DNA of 64,000 nucleotides from Patescibacteria group bacterium (GTDB taxonomy: Bacteria; Patescibacteriota; Minisyncoccia; Moranbacterales; GWC2-37-73), in assembly GCA_022709545.1 (NCBI GenBank), contig JAKLIP010000002.1, forward strand, positions 1 to 64,000. Direction: 5' to 3'. Under the pieces are notes generated by a model, which saw nothing but the letters and a program-made list of their open reading frames with translations, had not been told where the DNA came from and made no database searches. Position numbers and translations under genes: made by a program. Shown here one piece after another: positions 25,561-34,662 of this stretch (its first letter is position 1; every line of letters begins with the position of its first letter).

Positions 25561-26853
25561 TTATTTTTTCTTTATACTTTCCATGTTCGCCGGCATGTAT
25601 TTGCGCAGAACTTCTGGAACAACCACAGAGCCATCTGCCTGTTGGTAATTTTCCAAAACAGCGATTAGCGCCCGCGTCGTAGCCACAGCCGTACCATTGA
25701 GCATATGCAGATATTCTTTTTTACCGTCATCTTTTTTGTATTTTATGTTCAGCCCTCTGGATTGATAGTCGGTACAATTGGAAGTTGATGTTACTTCCGC
25801 CCAGTCTCCCATTGTTCCCTCTTTATTGGGTTTGCCAGGCATCCAGGCTTCCAAATCAAAGGTTCTTATAGATGGACCGCCCAAATCAGCCGTGCAATGA
25901 TCAATGACCCTGAAAGGAACACCCAAGCCCTTGAAAATTTCTTTTTCAATTTCTAAGATTTCCCTATGAGCTTCTTCGCTTTTTTCCGGCATCACATATT
26001 GGAACATTTCCACTTTTGTGAACTGATGGACTCTGAAGATGCCTTTGGAAAATTTAGAATAAGCTCCAGCTTCTGTGCGATAGCAATGAGAAAGCGCGAT
26101 ATATTTTTTAGGCAGATTTTTTTCATCGATTATTTCGTTCATGTGGTAGCCTCCCATAGTTATTTCGGCTGTGCCGATAAGGCTTATGTCAGAATTTTCA
26201 ATATTGTATATTTGTGTTTCCTGACCACGCGGATTAAAGCCCAGCCCTTCCAAAACATCTTTCTTGGCCAGATCAGGAGTAGAAAAAGGAGTAAACCCAT
26301 GTTTAGTTGCAACTTCCAAAGCATAATTTATAAGCGCCTGTTCCAAAAAAACCAATTCATTTTTCAGATAATAAAATTTCGCACCGCTTACTTTAGTCGC
26401 CCTTTCGAAATCAATGAGATCCAGATTTTCTGCAATTTGTACATGATCCAATGGTTTAAAATCTAATTTTGCAGGTTCTTCCACAACTTCCAAAACAGGA
26501 TTGTCGTCTTCATTATCACTGACTTTAACTTCCGGATGAGTCATGTTAGGAATAGTCATCAGAATTTCCTGAAATTCATTTTTCATTTTTTCAAGCTTCG
26601 GCTCTTCCGTTGCCAGTTTTTCTTTCACGGCTTTCCCCTGTTCAAGCAAAGCTGCTTTTTCTTCTCCTGAGGTTTTAGGCAACAATTCATTTAATTTATT
26701 TTTTTCAGCCTGAAGTTCTTCAACATATTGCAATTGGCTGAGACGAATTTTATCTAATTCCAAAAGCTCATCTATATCGCATTTTACACTGCGGTTTTTG
26801 CAATTTTTCTTAACTTCTTCAGCATGTTCCCTGATAAATTTTATGTCTAGCAT
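25561..26853 (-). CDS. serS: Seryl-tRNA synthetase
   Basis: The 430-residue class II synthetase has an N-terminal antiparallel coiled-coil arm (about 30-100) that grips the tRNA-Ser variable arm, motif 2 around FRVHQFTKVEMF and motif 3 GTAVATTRALIAVLENYQ. It charges tRNA-Ser (and the first step of selenocysteine) with serine and ATP. Length is typical. A tRNA-like gene with its own terminator lies upstream, in the same direction. Confidence 0.97.
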   Translation of the reverse strand: MLDIKFIREHAEEVKKNCKNRSVKCDIDELLELDKIRLSQLQYVEELQAEKNKLNELLPKTSGEEKAALLEQGKAVKEKLATEEPKLEKMKNEFQEILMTIPNMTHPEVKVSDNEDDNPVLEVVEEPAKLDFKPLDHVQIAENLDLIDFERATKVSGAKFYYLKNELVFLEQALINYALEVATKHGFTPFSTPDLAKKDVLEGLGFNPRGQETQIYNIENSDISLIGTAEITMGGYHMNEIIDEKNLPKKYIALSHCYRTEAGAYSKFSKGIFRVHQFTKVEMFQYVMPEKSEEAHREILEIEKEIFKGLGVPFRVIDHCTADLGGPSIRTFDLEAWMPGKPNKEGTMGDWAEVTSTSNCTDYQSRGLNIKYKKDDGKKEYLHMLNGTAVATTRALIAVLENYQQADGSVVVPEVLRKYMPANMESIKKK

Positions 26854-26947
26854 ATTGATAAAAAATAAGTAAATATATGTTTAATTTTACTATTAAACAG
26901 CTTTATTTGCAAGAAAAAATCTTTTATTTTAGCTTATTTAAAACTAA

Positions 26948-26975
26948 AAAAAACACACCCCAGTGCGTTCTTTTT
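26948..26975 (-). terminator. Terminator after the tRNA-like gene
   Basis: AACGCAC-TGGG-GTGTGTT (one G-U) followed by a run of T on the minus strand, beginning directly after the acceptor stem of the tRNA-like gene. It shows that the gene ends there as a short transcript. Confidence 0.6.
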
Positions 26976-26976
26976 G

Positions 26977-27117
26977 ACCGTCCGGTTGGATTCGAACCAA
27001 CATGCCATTCTATCTATATGAGAAATACTGGCTGATCACAAAACTATATCAATATAACCAGTCAAATACTCCCCATATATACCCTGATAGATGCTTTCCC
27101 AATTAAGCTACGGACTG
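26977..27117 (-). tRNA. tRNA-like gene with a long insertion in place of a normal anticodon arm
   Basis: The 141-nt element has an acceptor stem (CAGTCCG against CGGACGG, one mismatch), a good D arm (TAGCTTAATTGGGAAAGC) and a consensus T arm (GTTGG-TTCGAAT-CCAAC). Between D and T arms lie about 90 nt instead of about 22. They fold into one long stem (CTATC/GATAG, TATAT/ATATA, GAG/CTC, ACTGG/CCAGT). An alternative 5-bp arm (TATTT-CTCATAT-AGATA) would show a CAU anticodon with U33. It could be an intron-containing or interrupted tRNA, or a tRNA-derived RNA. CCA is not encoded. Confidence 0.55.
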
Positions 27118-27213
27118 CATATATAGTACAACCTGAAATAATCATATCTTTCACCCTATCTTGGCATGATTTTGTTGGATTTATTTCCAAAACCTATTTA
27201 TTCTTATTTGCTG

Positions 27214-27918
27214 TTATTTTAAAAATTGAAATGATTGCAATATTTCTTGAAAAGAAAATTCTCCATTGGAAAATGTACTTGGATTATCAACCAGCTGAAA
27301 ATTATATATATTTCCATTGTGCATGACATGCGCATTAATTATTTCTCCTTTTTTTACATTATTATCTTTAATAATATTATATTTCGATTTATAACTCCCT
27401 ACATTTATATTTCCTGTCTTGACAACCATCTGATCATTGGGACTGTCAGATAAATTTGTGTTTTTGTTTTCACCCCTAACAACTTGAATGACTAATTGCG
27501 CTCCATCATCATAATAAATTTGGTTATCTTCGTTGTGCTGTAAAAAACGCGAATTTTCAATAACTATCTTGGAAATTTGTTTTTTATCCGGACCTTCTTC
27601 ATTGATAACATTCCAGCTCTTCGGTATTTTTAGAGAAAAAAGTCCTGACTTTTCTTTGATTAATTTTACTTCTTCAAATAATTCCATGGCTCTTTGCGAC
27701 CTTCCTTCGCTTATTCTTTGAATTTTTTTCATATTCTTCCATAATCCTTCCAGATAAAATAATGCTCCATTTTCCCTGCTATTTTTAATAATGGACAGAT
27801 TATTTATTTCCTCATATTTATTCTGAAAAACATACAAAGTCGCAATTAAAATCAGAACAATAATTATCGTTTTCACGCTTATATATCCACGAATAGATAA
27901 AATCCGCTTCTTTAACAT
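27214..27918 (-). CDS. Membrane-anchored hypothetical protein
   Basis: The 234-residue protein has a basic N-terminus and one membrane helix at about 14-31 (TIIIVLILIATLYVFQ), then a helix (40-90) and a strand-rich domain from FSLKIPKSWNVI to the end. This SLxxPxxW pattern is like that of PsbP-type or related small extracytoplasmic domains, but I cannot assign a family. It follows lysS by 2 bp on the same strand. A protein of the same layout lies at 35200-35937. Confidence 0.6.
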   Translation of the reverse strand: MLKKRILSIRGYISVKTIIIVLILIATLYVFQNKYEEINNLSIIKNSRENGALFYLEGLWKNMKKIQRISEGRSQRAMELFEEVKLIKEKSGLFSLKIPKSWNVINEEGPDKKQISKIVIENSRFLQHNEDNQIYYDDGAQLVIQVVRGENKNTNLSDSPNDQMVVKTGNINVGSYKSKYNIIKDNNVKKGEIINAHVMHNGNIYNFQLVDNPSTFSNGEFSFQEILQSFQFLK

Positions 27919-27920
27919 AT

Positions 27921-29369
27921 TTATTTTTCCTTAACTGGGGGAAAAGTTACACATTCACGAACCGACTTATTCATAATAAATGCAAAAAGTCTTTCACTTA
28001 TACCAAAACCGAAAGCCGGAGGCATTCCATATTCCAAAGCTTCTACAAAATCCTCATCTATCATCTGCGCCTCAGCATCACCCGCTTCCCTTAGTTTCAT
28101 TTGTTCTTCAAAACGCCTTCTTTGCTCTATTGGATCATTAAGCTCCGCAAAAGCATTACAAAGCTCGGCCTTGCCAGCAATAATTTGAAAACGTAAAACT
28201 TTTTTCGGTTTTTTGGGGTCAGTCTTGGCTAATGGGGAAACTTCCAGCGGATGACCGACTAAAAAACATGGTTGGATTAATTTTTGCCTGACTGTCTTTT
28301 TATAAATTGTATCAATCATTCTCCCCTTGCCGTATTCTTTTTCATATTTTATTCCAAGTTCATCAGCTTTCTTTTTGAGTTCATCAACTGTAATATTTTT
28401 ATTCAGATCAATTCCAGTCTCTTTCTTGAAGGTATCAAAATAATCAACAACTGTAAATTTCTTGCTCCAATCAATTTTTTCATTTTCATACTCTGTAATT
28501 GCTCCACCCGTGACTTTTTCAATAATTTTTTTGAACATTTTTTCTGAAAATTTCATACCCTTTTTTAGATCCCAATAAGCCGCATAAAATTCCATACTGT
28601 CATATTCCTGCAAGTGCTCCCTGTCAATTCCTTCATTGCGGAATACCCGCCCAATTTCAAAAACTTTTTCATAACCACCGACTAAAAGACGCTTAAGCGT
28701 AAGCTCAAGCGAAATGCGCATATAGAAATCGTAATCAAGAGCATTATGATGGGTAATGAAAGGCTGCGCTTCAGCCCCTCCTGGAATACGCTCAAAAACT
28801 GGATTATGCACTTCCAAAAAACCATCCTTGACTAAAAAATTTCTGATTGCTTGCCAAAAAATATCCTTCTTTCTGAAAAGCTTCCTGGTATTTTCATTTG
28901 TCATAAAATCAAGATAACGTCTGCGCAAAAGTTCTTCTTCATCCTTAATCCCAAAATGTTCAGTTGGAATCGGACGGATATTTTTTGACAATATTTTCCA
29001 ATCAGCGACTTTCAAAGATTTTTCTTCGGTTTTTGTTTTAAAAAGTTTTCCTGAAACCTCAATAAAATCTCCAAGATCAACACTTTTTATAAAAAGGTGG
29101 AAAAGCTCTTCTGGCATATTTGCCTTATTAAGAAAAACTTGCATTTTACCGCTTTCGTCTTCAATATGTGCAAATGCACTGCCACCCATAGGTCGAAATG
29201 ACCTAACTCTTCCCACTAAAGTAATTTCTTTATCAGCCAATTCATCAAATTGTTCTGTTGCTTCTTTATTTGTAAAATCACGTTTGGATTTCTCTGGATA
29301 TGGGTCCATTCCAAAACTTTTAACTTGTTGTAATTTATCAATTTTTGTTTGTAAAATATCGTCTCTCAT
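27921..29369 (-). CDS. lysS: Lysyl-tRNA synthetase, class II
   Basis: The 482-residue enzyme has an N-terminal OB-fold anticodon-binding domain (LVGRVRSFRPMGGSAFAHIE, 50-135), motif 2 VFRNEGIDREHLQEYDSMEF and a late motif 3 in GFGISERLFAF. It charges tRNA-Lys. Motif 3 deviates from the usual GxGIGIDRL: the Asp is replaced, while the key Arg is kept. This is a divergent form, perhaps group-specific. Lysine is assigned rather than Asp or Asn from the order of domains and overall likeness. Confidence 0.9.
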   Translation of the reverse strand: MRDDILQTKIDKLQQVKSFGMDPYPEKSKRDFTNKEATEQFDELADKEITLVGRVRSFRPMGGSAFAHIEDESGKMQVFLNKANMPEELFHLFIKSVDLGDFIEVSGKLFKTKTEEKSLKVADWKILSKNIRPIPTEHFGIKDEEELLRRRYLDFMTNENTRKLFRKKDIFWQAIRNFLVKDGFLEVHNPVFERIPGGAEAQPFITHHNALDYDFYMRISLELTLKRLLVGGYEKVFEIGRVFRNEGIDREHLQEYDSMEFYAAYWDLKKGMKFSEKMFKKIIEKVTGGAITEYENEKIDWSKKFTVVDYFDTFKKETGIDLNKNITVDELKKKADELGIKYEKEYGKGRMIDTIYKKTVRQKLIQPCFLVGHPLEVSPLAKTDPKKPKKVLRFQIIAGKAELCNAFAELNDPIEQRRRFEEQMKLREAGDAEAQMIDEDFVEALEYGMPPAFGFGISERLFAFIMNKSVRECVTFPPVKEK

Positions 29370-29446
29370 AAATAGTTTTGAATAATTAAAATATGCTTAA
29401 ATAATAGCCCAAAAAAGATTTCGTGGCAATTTTTATATTATCAATA

Positions 29447-29473
29447 AAAGAGCCCCATTCAATGGGGCTCTTT
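29447..29473 (-). terminator. Terminator after greA
   Basis: AAAGAGCCCCATT-GAATGGGGCTCTTTTATT on the minus strand, a near-perfect 11-12 bp stem right after the stop at 29489. Confidence 0.75.
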
Positions 29474-29488
29474 CTTGTATAGAAAAAA

Positions 29489-29944
29489 TTATTTCACACT
29501 AACAATCTTGTATTCAATAACTCCTTTGGGAGTTGATACTTTTACGGTATCACCAGCATCATGACCCATAAAGGCTTTCCCCAGGGGCGATTCATTGGAA
29601 ATCTTGAAATTTGCAGGGTCAGCTTCGTTAGAACCAACAATATAAAAATCCATTTCATTTTTATTGAAATTAACTTTTACAACAGAACCTATCTGTGCCC
29701 CTTTTTGGGTATCATCTTTTTCTACAACCTGTGAATTCTTTATAATCATTTCCAATTCTGCAATTCTTGACTCATTTTCATTTTGCTGGGATTTTGCTTC
29801 TGCGTATTCAGCATTCTCACTTAAATCACCCTGCTCCTTGGCTTCTTTAATTGCTTGTGCAATTTCCTGCCTAAGCTTATTCCTTCTCTCATCAAATTCG
29901 TCTTTAAGTTTTTTTAACCCCTCCTTAGTAATAAATCTAACCAT
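29489..29944 (-). CDS. greA: Transcription elongation factor GreA
   Basis: I use the start MVRFITKEGL (29944, 151 aa); 23 residues further upstream are not family-like. The N-terminal coiled coil holds the acidic tip (EQGDLSENAEYAEAKS), and the C-terminal FKBP-like domain ends KVSTPKGVIEYKIVSV. GreA enters the secondary channel of RNA polymerase and triggers cleavage of backtracked RNA. Length matches the family (about 155). It has its own terminator and is probably transcribed separately from lysS. Confidence 0.95.
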   Translation of the reverse strand: MVRFITKEGLKKLKDEFDERRNKLRQEIAQAIKEAKEQGDLSENAEYAEAKSQQNENESRIAELEMIIKNSQVVEKDDTQKGAQIGSVVKVNFNKNEMDFYIVGSNEADPANFKISNESPLGKAFMGHDAGDTVKVSTPKGVIEYKIVSVK

Positions 29945-30053
29945 AATTAATATTTTAGTGTTTAAAAAATACCGCTCAAAAACGGCAGCCCAATTTAAAA
30001 ATGAATAATGCAATGCAGACAGTATAAATCAAAGCAAGAACACTGTCAAGTCT

Positions 30054-31373
30054 CTACTGCACAACAACACCTTTTATTTTATCAATAAACTCAGGAGTAA
30101 AAATTTCCCGTAAGGTTATAAAAACCATAAGTACAATAAGAAGCATCATGCCTATATTATGGAAAACTTGTTCTATTTTTTGGCTAATCGGTTTTCCCTT
30201 TATTTTTTCAATTAAAATGAAAAGGATACGCCCACCATCAAGTGCAGGGAATGGAAGCGCATTTATAATACCAAGATTAACGCTGAATATTGCAATAAAT
30301 CTAAGAATAAAAACCAAACCAAGCGGAATAATTTGACCAGTAAATATTGCCAGACCCACAGGACCCATTACTTCAATGCCTGTATTTTCACCACGAAAAA
30401 GATTAACGAATATACCACCGACTATCAAAAACATATTTCCTATTTCTTTGAGACCCATCCAGATTGATTCAAAAAAAGAATATTTTACTTTTACAACTTC
30501 ACCGAAACCAGAGATGCCTAATGCTCCCTGACCAATTTCTGTTTCAAGCCTAGGTATGCCAGCAAGAGTTAATTGTTTTTTTCCTCTTTGAATAACTAGC
30601 TCTATTTCTTTTCCCTTATTGGAATTTATATATTGCTGGACTTGTTCAACTTTAGAAAAAAACAAACCTTCACCATTTTGAATAATAAAATCTCCGGCAA
30701 CCATACCCATTTTTTCTGCAGGAGAGTTTTTTTCAATGCTTTCAACTAATATTTTTGAGCCACTGATATTTTTCCCAGTAACGTCCTGATATGATCCGAG
30801 CATGAATGTAACAGAAAGCAAAATCCACGCCAGAATAAAATTCATAATAACTCCGGCCGAAAGGACTTTAATTCTCACCCACGCAGATTTTGAAGCAAAA
30901 CTGTCTTCATCATTTTTGCCTTCGCCATCTTCTCCTTTAATTCGTACAAAACCGCCTATAGGAAGCCAGTTTAAGGAATATATTGTTCCACCTGCAAATC
31001 TTTTTTTGTGGGCTTCCTGCAAATCACGTTGTTCATTCTCATTATCACCATCTTTACCGCCCCAGATGATTCTCCACTTTTTTATAGGCATCATTTTCTC
31101 ATAGTTATGTATCTTTTCAGTTATAACTTCCTGTATTATTTCATCTTTCCCAGACTTAATATCCGTAGTTTTTATTTCAACGCTTTCGATTTTCGAAAAT
31201 TTATGTTTATCCTTGCCCTCTAAAAATTGAATGCCAAATATTCTGGGCGGAAAACCAAAGCCAAATTCTTCAGCCTTAATCCCGTTTCTGCGAGCCACTA
31301 CAAAGTGCCCGAGTTCATGTACAAATACAAGGATACCGAGGATAATTATGAATACAACAATTGTCATTAACAT
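30054..31373 (-). CDS. rseP: RIP metalloprotease RseP (site-2 protease)
   Basis: The 439-residue membrane protease has the zinc motif HELGH in the first membrane helix (FVHELGHFVVARR, about 18-30), a PDZ domain around 215-275 and a second zinc-site motif NALPFPALDGGR in a late helix. It cuts anti-sigma factors and remnant signal peptides in the membrane. An extra 80-residue hydrophilic stretch sits between FGIQF (about 50) and YSLNWLPIGGFV (about 133), where most relatives have 10-20 residues. Three or four membrane helices are visible in total. Confidence 0.93.
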   Translation of the reverse strand: MLMTIVVFIIILGILVFVHELGHFVVARRNGIKAEEFGFGFPPRIFGIQFLEGKDKHKFSKIESVEIKTTDIKSGKDEIIQEVITEKIHNYEKMMPIKKWRIIWGGKDGDNENEQRDLQEAHKKRFAGGTIYSLNWLPIGGFVRIKGEDGEGKNDEDSFASKSAWVRIKVLSAGVIMNFILAWILLSVTFMLGSYQDVTGKNISGSKILVESIEKNSPAEKMGMVAGDFIIQNGEGLFFSKVEQVQQYINSNKGKEIELVIQRGKKQLTLAGIPRLETEIGQGALGISGFGEVVKVKYSFFESIWMGLKEIGNMFLIVGGIFVNLFRGENTGIEVMGPVGLAIFTGQIIPLGLVFILRFIAIFSVNLGIINALPFPALDGGRILFILIEKIKGKPISQKIEQVFHNIGMMLLIVLMVFITLREIFTPEFIDKIKGVVVQ

Positions 31374-31449
31374 AAGTTAGCAAAATAAAAATAGTACACA
31401 ATATGCACGATTTTTAATTTAAATTTTAAATTTTAAATTTTTTATATTT

Positions 31450-32007
31450 TTAAACTGTCAATATTTCTGTTTCTTTTTTTGCACGTATTTCTTCAATTTT
31501 CTTATTGTATTCATCTACTATTTCCTGCATTTTGTCTTTACTCTTAAATTTATCATCTTCTGATATTTCTCCTTTGCGCTCCATTTCTTGAACTTTTTTC
31601 CACATTTCCTCACGAATTGAACGTATAGCAATACGCCCTTCTTCAGATTTTTGATTTAATATTTTAACCATATCTTTTCGCCTTTCTTCTGTCAGCATTG
31701 GTATATTAATGCGAATAAGTGTTCCATCATTATTGGGATTCAAATTTAAATCTGATTCTCTGATTGCTGCTTCTATAGAAACCAAAGCGCCACGATCCCA
31801 AGGCTGGATCACAATTTGGCGTGGCTCAGGAGTACTAATACTAGCAATTTGTTTCAGAGGAGATTTTGTTCCATAATAGTCAACTTGTATATCTTCAACT
31901 AAAGCTGAGCTTGCTCTTCCAGTTCTTATTTTTCCTAATTCTTTTTTAAAATATTCTATAGCTTTCTCTAGATCATTTTTATGCTCATCAATAATTTTAT
32001 TGTACAT
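31450..32007 (-). CDS. frr: Ribosome recycling factor
   Basis: A 185-residue protein of the usual length. It has the coiled three-helix domain with GKIRTGRASSALVED near the N-terminus and the hinge domain KSPLKQIASISTPEPRQIVI, then RIAIRSIREEMWKK. With EF-G it splits the post-termination ribosome. It stands between rseP and a BNR-repeat lipoprotein gene, with short gaps. Start ATG is clear. Confidence 0.97.
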   Translation of the reverse strand: MYNKIIDEHKNDLEKAIEYFKKELGKIRTGRASSALVEDIQVDYYGTKSPLKQIASISTPEPRQIVIQPWDRGALVSIEAAIRESDLNLNPNNDGTLIRINIPMLTEERRKDMVKILNQKSEEGRIAIRSIREEMWKKVQEMERKGEISEDDKFKSKDKMQEIVDEYNKKIEEIRAKKETEILTV

Positions 32008-32041
32008 AAATTAATAAATTAATTTTTATATATAATATAAT

Positions 32042-33139
32042 TTAAAAACTCCTTAAACCTGCATAAATTTTTGAGGTATTTGTATGATCATAACGCAATA
32101 CGCTAATTTCTTTGGATGTTTCTAATTTAAATATAGACCACTTCAATCCTCCATCAACAGATTTATAAATTGCTTTTGCTGAAGAATAAATTATTTCTTT
32201 TGAATTTTTTGGATTTATTGCAATTGCTCTTATAGGAAAATTTTTAGAACTTTCAATTATGTTTAAAGCATTCCACGTTCCATCTATTTCCCTACGAAAA
32301 ATTCCTTTATCTGTTCCCGCATAAACAACTCCTGGTAAATTAGGATCAGATACTAGTGTATTTATTTTTGAATTATTGCTTACAGCATTAATGCTTTTTG
32401 TTATATTATCAATATTTACCCCTCCATTTTTAGTCTCAAGTATTCCTTTTTGAAAAACGCCAAAAAATATATGCGAACTGTCCCCTGCATCAAACACAAT
32501 ATTAACTACCGGCCCATCCGCTTTTTCCAAATTTATCCATGTCTGGCCACTATCTGTTGATTTTATAATAACCCCGGAGCTTGTTCCGGCATACATGATT
32601 TGTGGATTATTTTTATCTACAGCAAATGAATAGATTATTGTTTCGCCTGCAGGTTCAGAATATATCTCTTTCCAGTCCTGCCCTTCCTGTAATCGCTTGT
32701 ATATCTGCGCTCTTCCATTTGCAATTCCACTGCCATAGAGGATATTGGGATTATGCGGATCAAAATTTAAGTTATAAACTTTGTCAGCAAAATTAACTTG
32801 AGTCCAAGTCTCTCCTCCATCTTCTGTAACAAATAAACCATTGGATTCAGTTCCAATATAAACAACCTCTGGATCAATTTGGTTGACTGTCATTGATAAA
32901 ACATTTATCCCAGAAATGGTTTTTTTATCGTCGATTCTTGTTTTAGGATTCCAAGTATTACCTCCGTCTTCCGATTTAATCACAGTAGCGTTATTCATTG
33001 TAAGTTTAACCGGTTCAGCAGTGTTTTTTGTGCTGCAACCAGACAAAAATATTGCTGCCAGTAAAATAAATAATGGGATAAAAGTTTTTTTCCCGCTAAA
33101 TAATTCCTTGCATAGATTCAACATTTTACTAATATTCAT
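32042..33139 (-). CDS. BNR/sortilin-type beta-propeller lipoprotein
   Basis: I use the start MNISKMLNLC (33139, 365 aa) with AAAAGGAAAAA about 12 bp before it. A lipobox, FLSGCS (about 33-38), follows a hydrophobic stretch, so it is a membrane-anchored lipoprotein. The rest consists of repeated SxDGGxTW or TxDSGQTW blades (for example EDGGNTWNPK, EDGGETWTQV, TDSGQTWINL, VDGGLKWSIF), typical of BNR/Ycf48-like propellers of 6-7 blades. These bind sugars or proteins; catalytic sialidase residues are not obvious. Confidence 0.82.
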   Translation of the reverse strand: MNISKMLNLCKELFSGKKTFIPLFILLAAIFLSGCSTKNTAEPVKLTMNNATVIKSEDGGNTWNPKTRIDDKKTISGINVLSMTVNQIDPEVVYIGTESNGLFVTEDGGETWTQVNFADKVYNLNFDPHNPNILYGSGIANGRAQIYKRLQEGQDWKEIYSEPAGETIIYSFAVDKNNPQIMYAGTSSGVIIKSTDSGQTWINLEKADGPVVNIVFDAGDSSHIFFGVFQKGILETKNGGVNIDNITKSINAVSNNSKINTLVSDPNLPGVVYAGTDKGIFRREIDGTWNALNIIESSKNFPIRAIAINPKNSKEIIYSSAKAIYKSVDGGLKWSIFKLETSKEISVLRYDHTNTSKIYAGLRSF

Positions 33140-33211
33140 AAAAATATTTTTCCTTTTTATGCTTAAAGTATAACAAATAATCATGAAATGAGCCAACTTT
33201 TATATTTTTAA

Positions 33212-33236
33212 AAAACTCCCAAAAAAGGAGTTTTAA
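33212..33236. terminator. Bidirectional hairpin (AAACTCC/GGAGTTT)
   Basis: AAAACTCC-CAAAAAA-GGAGTTTT, with T-runs on the minus strand. It stands between the lipoprotein gene and the first microgene. The GGAG of its right arm can also serve as the ribosome binding site of the GTG at 33244, so folding could hide it. Confidence 0.5.
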
Positions 33237-33243
33237 AATTCTA

Positions 33244-33333
33244 GTGGACTACTCACTCAGCAATTGGAACCAAATTGTTACGGAATTAAAGCGCTGGCAA
33301 GATTTAAAAGAGTCTTTTTGCCTTATTTCATAG
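33244..33333 (+). CDS. 29-residue microprotein, copy 1
   Basis: GTG start, 29 codons, TAG. It begins MDYSLSNWNQ and is a single amphipathic helix with two tryptophans. A second frame at 34918-35007 has the same length and begins MDYSFIHWNQ. About 45 per cent of residues are identical, and the DNA differences sit largely in third positions (TCA/TCG, CAA/CAG), which argues for translation. The two copies flank the HExxH protein gene. No known family. Confidence 0.5.
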   Translation: MDYSLSNWNQIVTELKRWQDLKESFCLIS

Positions 33334-33444
33334 GGAAATTTTATATATCTCTTTTCATAAAAATTTATAACATAATATGTTTGTTATTATCCCTTAATTT
33401 TACCCATACCCAATAATCAATTAAGTGAAGAAAACTAGGCAATA

Positions 33445-33473
33445 TTGACAATAATATCAATAGGTTATATTAT
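33445..33473 (+). promoter_or_regulatory. Promoter of the HExxH-protein gene
   Basis: -35 TTGACA at 33445-33450, 17-bp spacer, -10 TATTAT at 33468-33473. The start codon lies about 60 bp downstream, behind AAAAGGAGGGGGT. Confidence 0.7.
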
Positions 33474-33535
33474 TTATTGTCAGATTTTAGACAGTAAACT
33501 TAACAATAAAAAACATAAAATAAAAAGGAGGGGGT

Positions 33536-34618
33536 ATGAAAAAATTAGATTCTTCGATATACGAACTACTCGGAAATGAGTCAGTAAGTCTTTTAGAAAA
33601 CAACCTAGCAAAGTCTATAGAATTAGGAAACAAGGGAAACCTTTTTTTTCAACTTTTATCTCGTGAATCTCCTTGCGAACGCAAATTTTCATATTTACCA
33701 AGATATGAAGATGAAAACGCTTTTTTATCTTATATCGTTAATATGTGCGATTTTCTTATTGCAATTAAAGATTCATCAGTTGAAAAAATAGGAATAGATC
33801 GTTTTAACTCTGAAGCAAACAATCTTCTAAATGGCACGGCATCTAATTATAGTTTCCCCACCAGAGATAGCATTGAAAATGGCATATTAAGACAAAGCAG
33901 GGTATTTAATTTTAGTCGCGGGAAAGACAATCATGCATTAATGGAAATAGTTTGTATTGATTCATTTGAAAACATTAATGTCCCTTATTCTTATTTATTT
34001 ATTAAAAACCTTAAAAATGGAATAACAATTGATTTGTCCCAACTTTTGCCAAAAAAAGAAATGTGTTTCTTTCCATCAGTTATTAGTCCGTTCGAAAAAG
34101 CAGAAACGTCGAATGAGAAAAGGTTCATAAAAATCAGAGAAAAGCAATTTAATCTAAATGATTACAATGGGGCATGGAGCATGGGAAATGATGATGGCTT
34201 TACCTTTCATTGTTTTAATGCGAATGCTTTAAGAGCTGAAGCCATTTCATATGGCAACATTGTTGAAAAAGGAGGATTGTTAAGTCTCTTGCACGAAATT
34301 GCTCACAGTTGGAATCCGGGGAAAGATTATAATAAATTGATTGATAGATTAGTTTTCTGTTTAGACAAAAGAATCAAACAAAATAAATCAATCGAAAGAA
34401 TTCTTAAAATGCTTGACCCATTCCAAATGGCTGACTATTTAATGGAGATTGAAAAGAAAGCCTGGATAGATGCCTTTCACATGCTGCTATTCTTTAGACA
34501 CCGTGATATGGATCTGGAACCAGAAATGAATAATGATGATGTAGATAAGCATGCTAACAGCCGACTCGCCACATACAAAAACTTTATTGATTCATTTCTT
34601 CGATGTTTCATGCACTAA
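33536..34618 (+). CDS. Putative HExxH zinc metalloprotein
   Basis: The 360-residue cytoplasmic protein has LLSLLHEIAHSW near 248-259, an HExxH zinc-binding helix, and a later helix (LMEIEKKAWIDAFHM) whose glutamate is a good candidate for the third ligand, as in ImmA/IrrE-type gluzincins. The N-terminal 230 residues do not resemble a family I know. It is preceded by a very strong ribosome binding site (AAGGAGGGGG), a near-consensus promoter and followed by a terminator, so it is expressed alone. Protease activity is inferred from the motif. The two 29-residue microgenes flank it. Confidence 0.65.
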   Translation: MKKLDSSIYELLGNESVSLLENNLAKSIELGNKGNLFFQLLSRESPCERKFSYLPRYEDENAFLSYIVNMCDFLIAIKDSSVEKIGIDRFNSEANNLLNGTASNYSFPTRDSIENGILRQSRVFNFSRGKDNHALMEIVCIDSFENINVPYSYLFIKNLKNGITIDLSQLLPKKEMCFFPSVISPFEKAETSNEKRFIKIREKQFNLNDYNGAWSMGNDDGFTFHCFNANALRAEAISYGNIVEKGGLLSLLHEIAHSWNPGKDYNKLIDRLVFCLDKRIKQNKSIERILKMLDPFQMADYLMEIEKKAWIDAFHMLLFFRHRDMDLEPEMNNDDVDKHANSRLATYKNFIDSFLRCFMH

Positions 34619-34662
34619 AATTGTTCAACACAAATTAAACGTAAATAGTCAAGGACTATGAC

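Noticed and set aside
26977-27117. tmRNA or group I intron as explanation for the odd tRNA-like gene
   Set aside because: It is far too short for a tmRNA (no tag frame, no pseudoknots) and the 65-nt insert is too small for a group I intron core.
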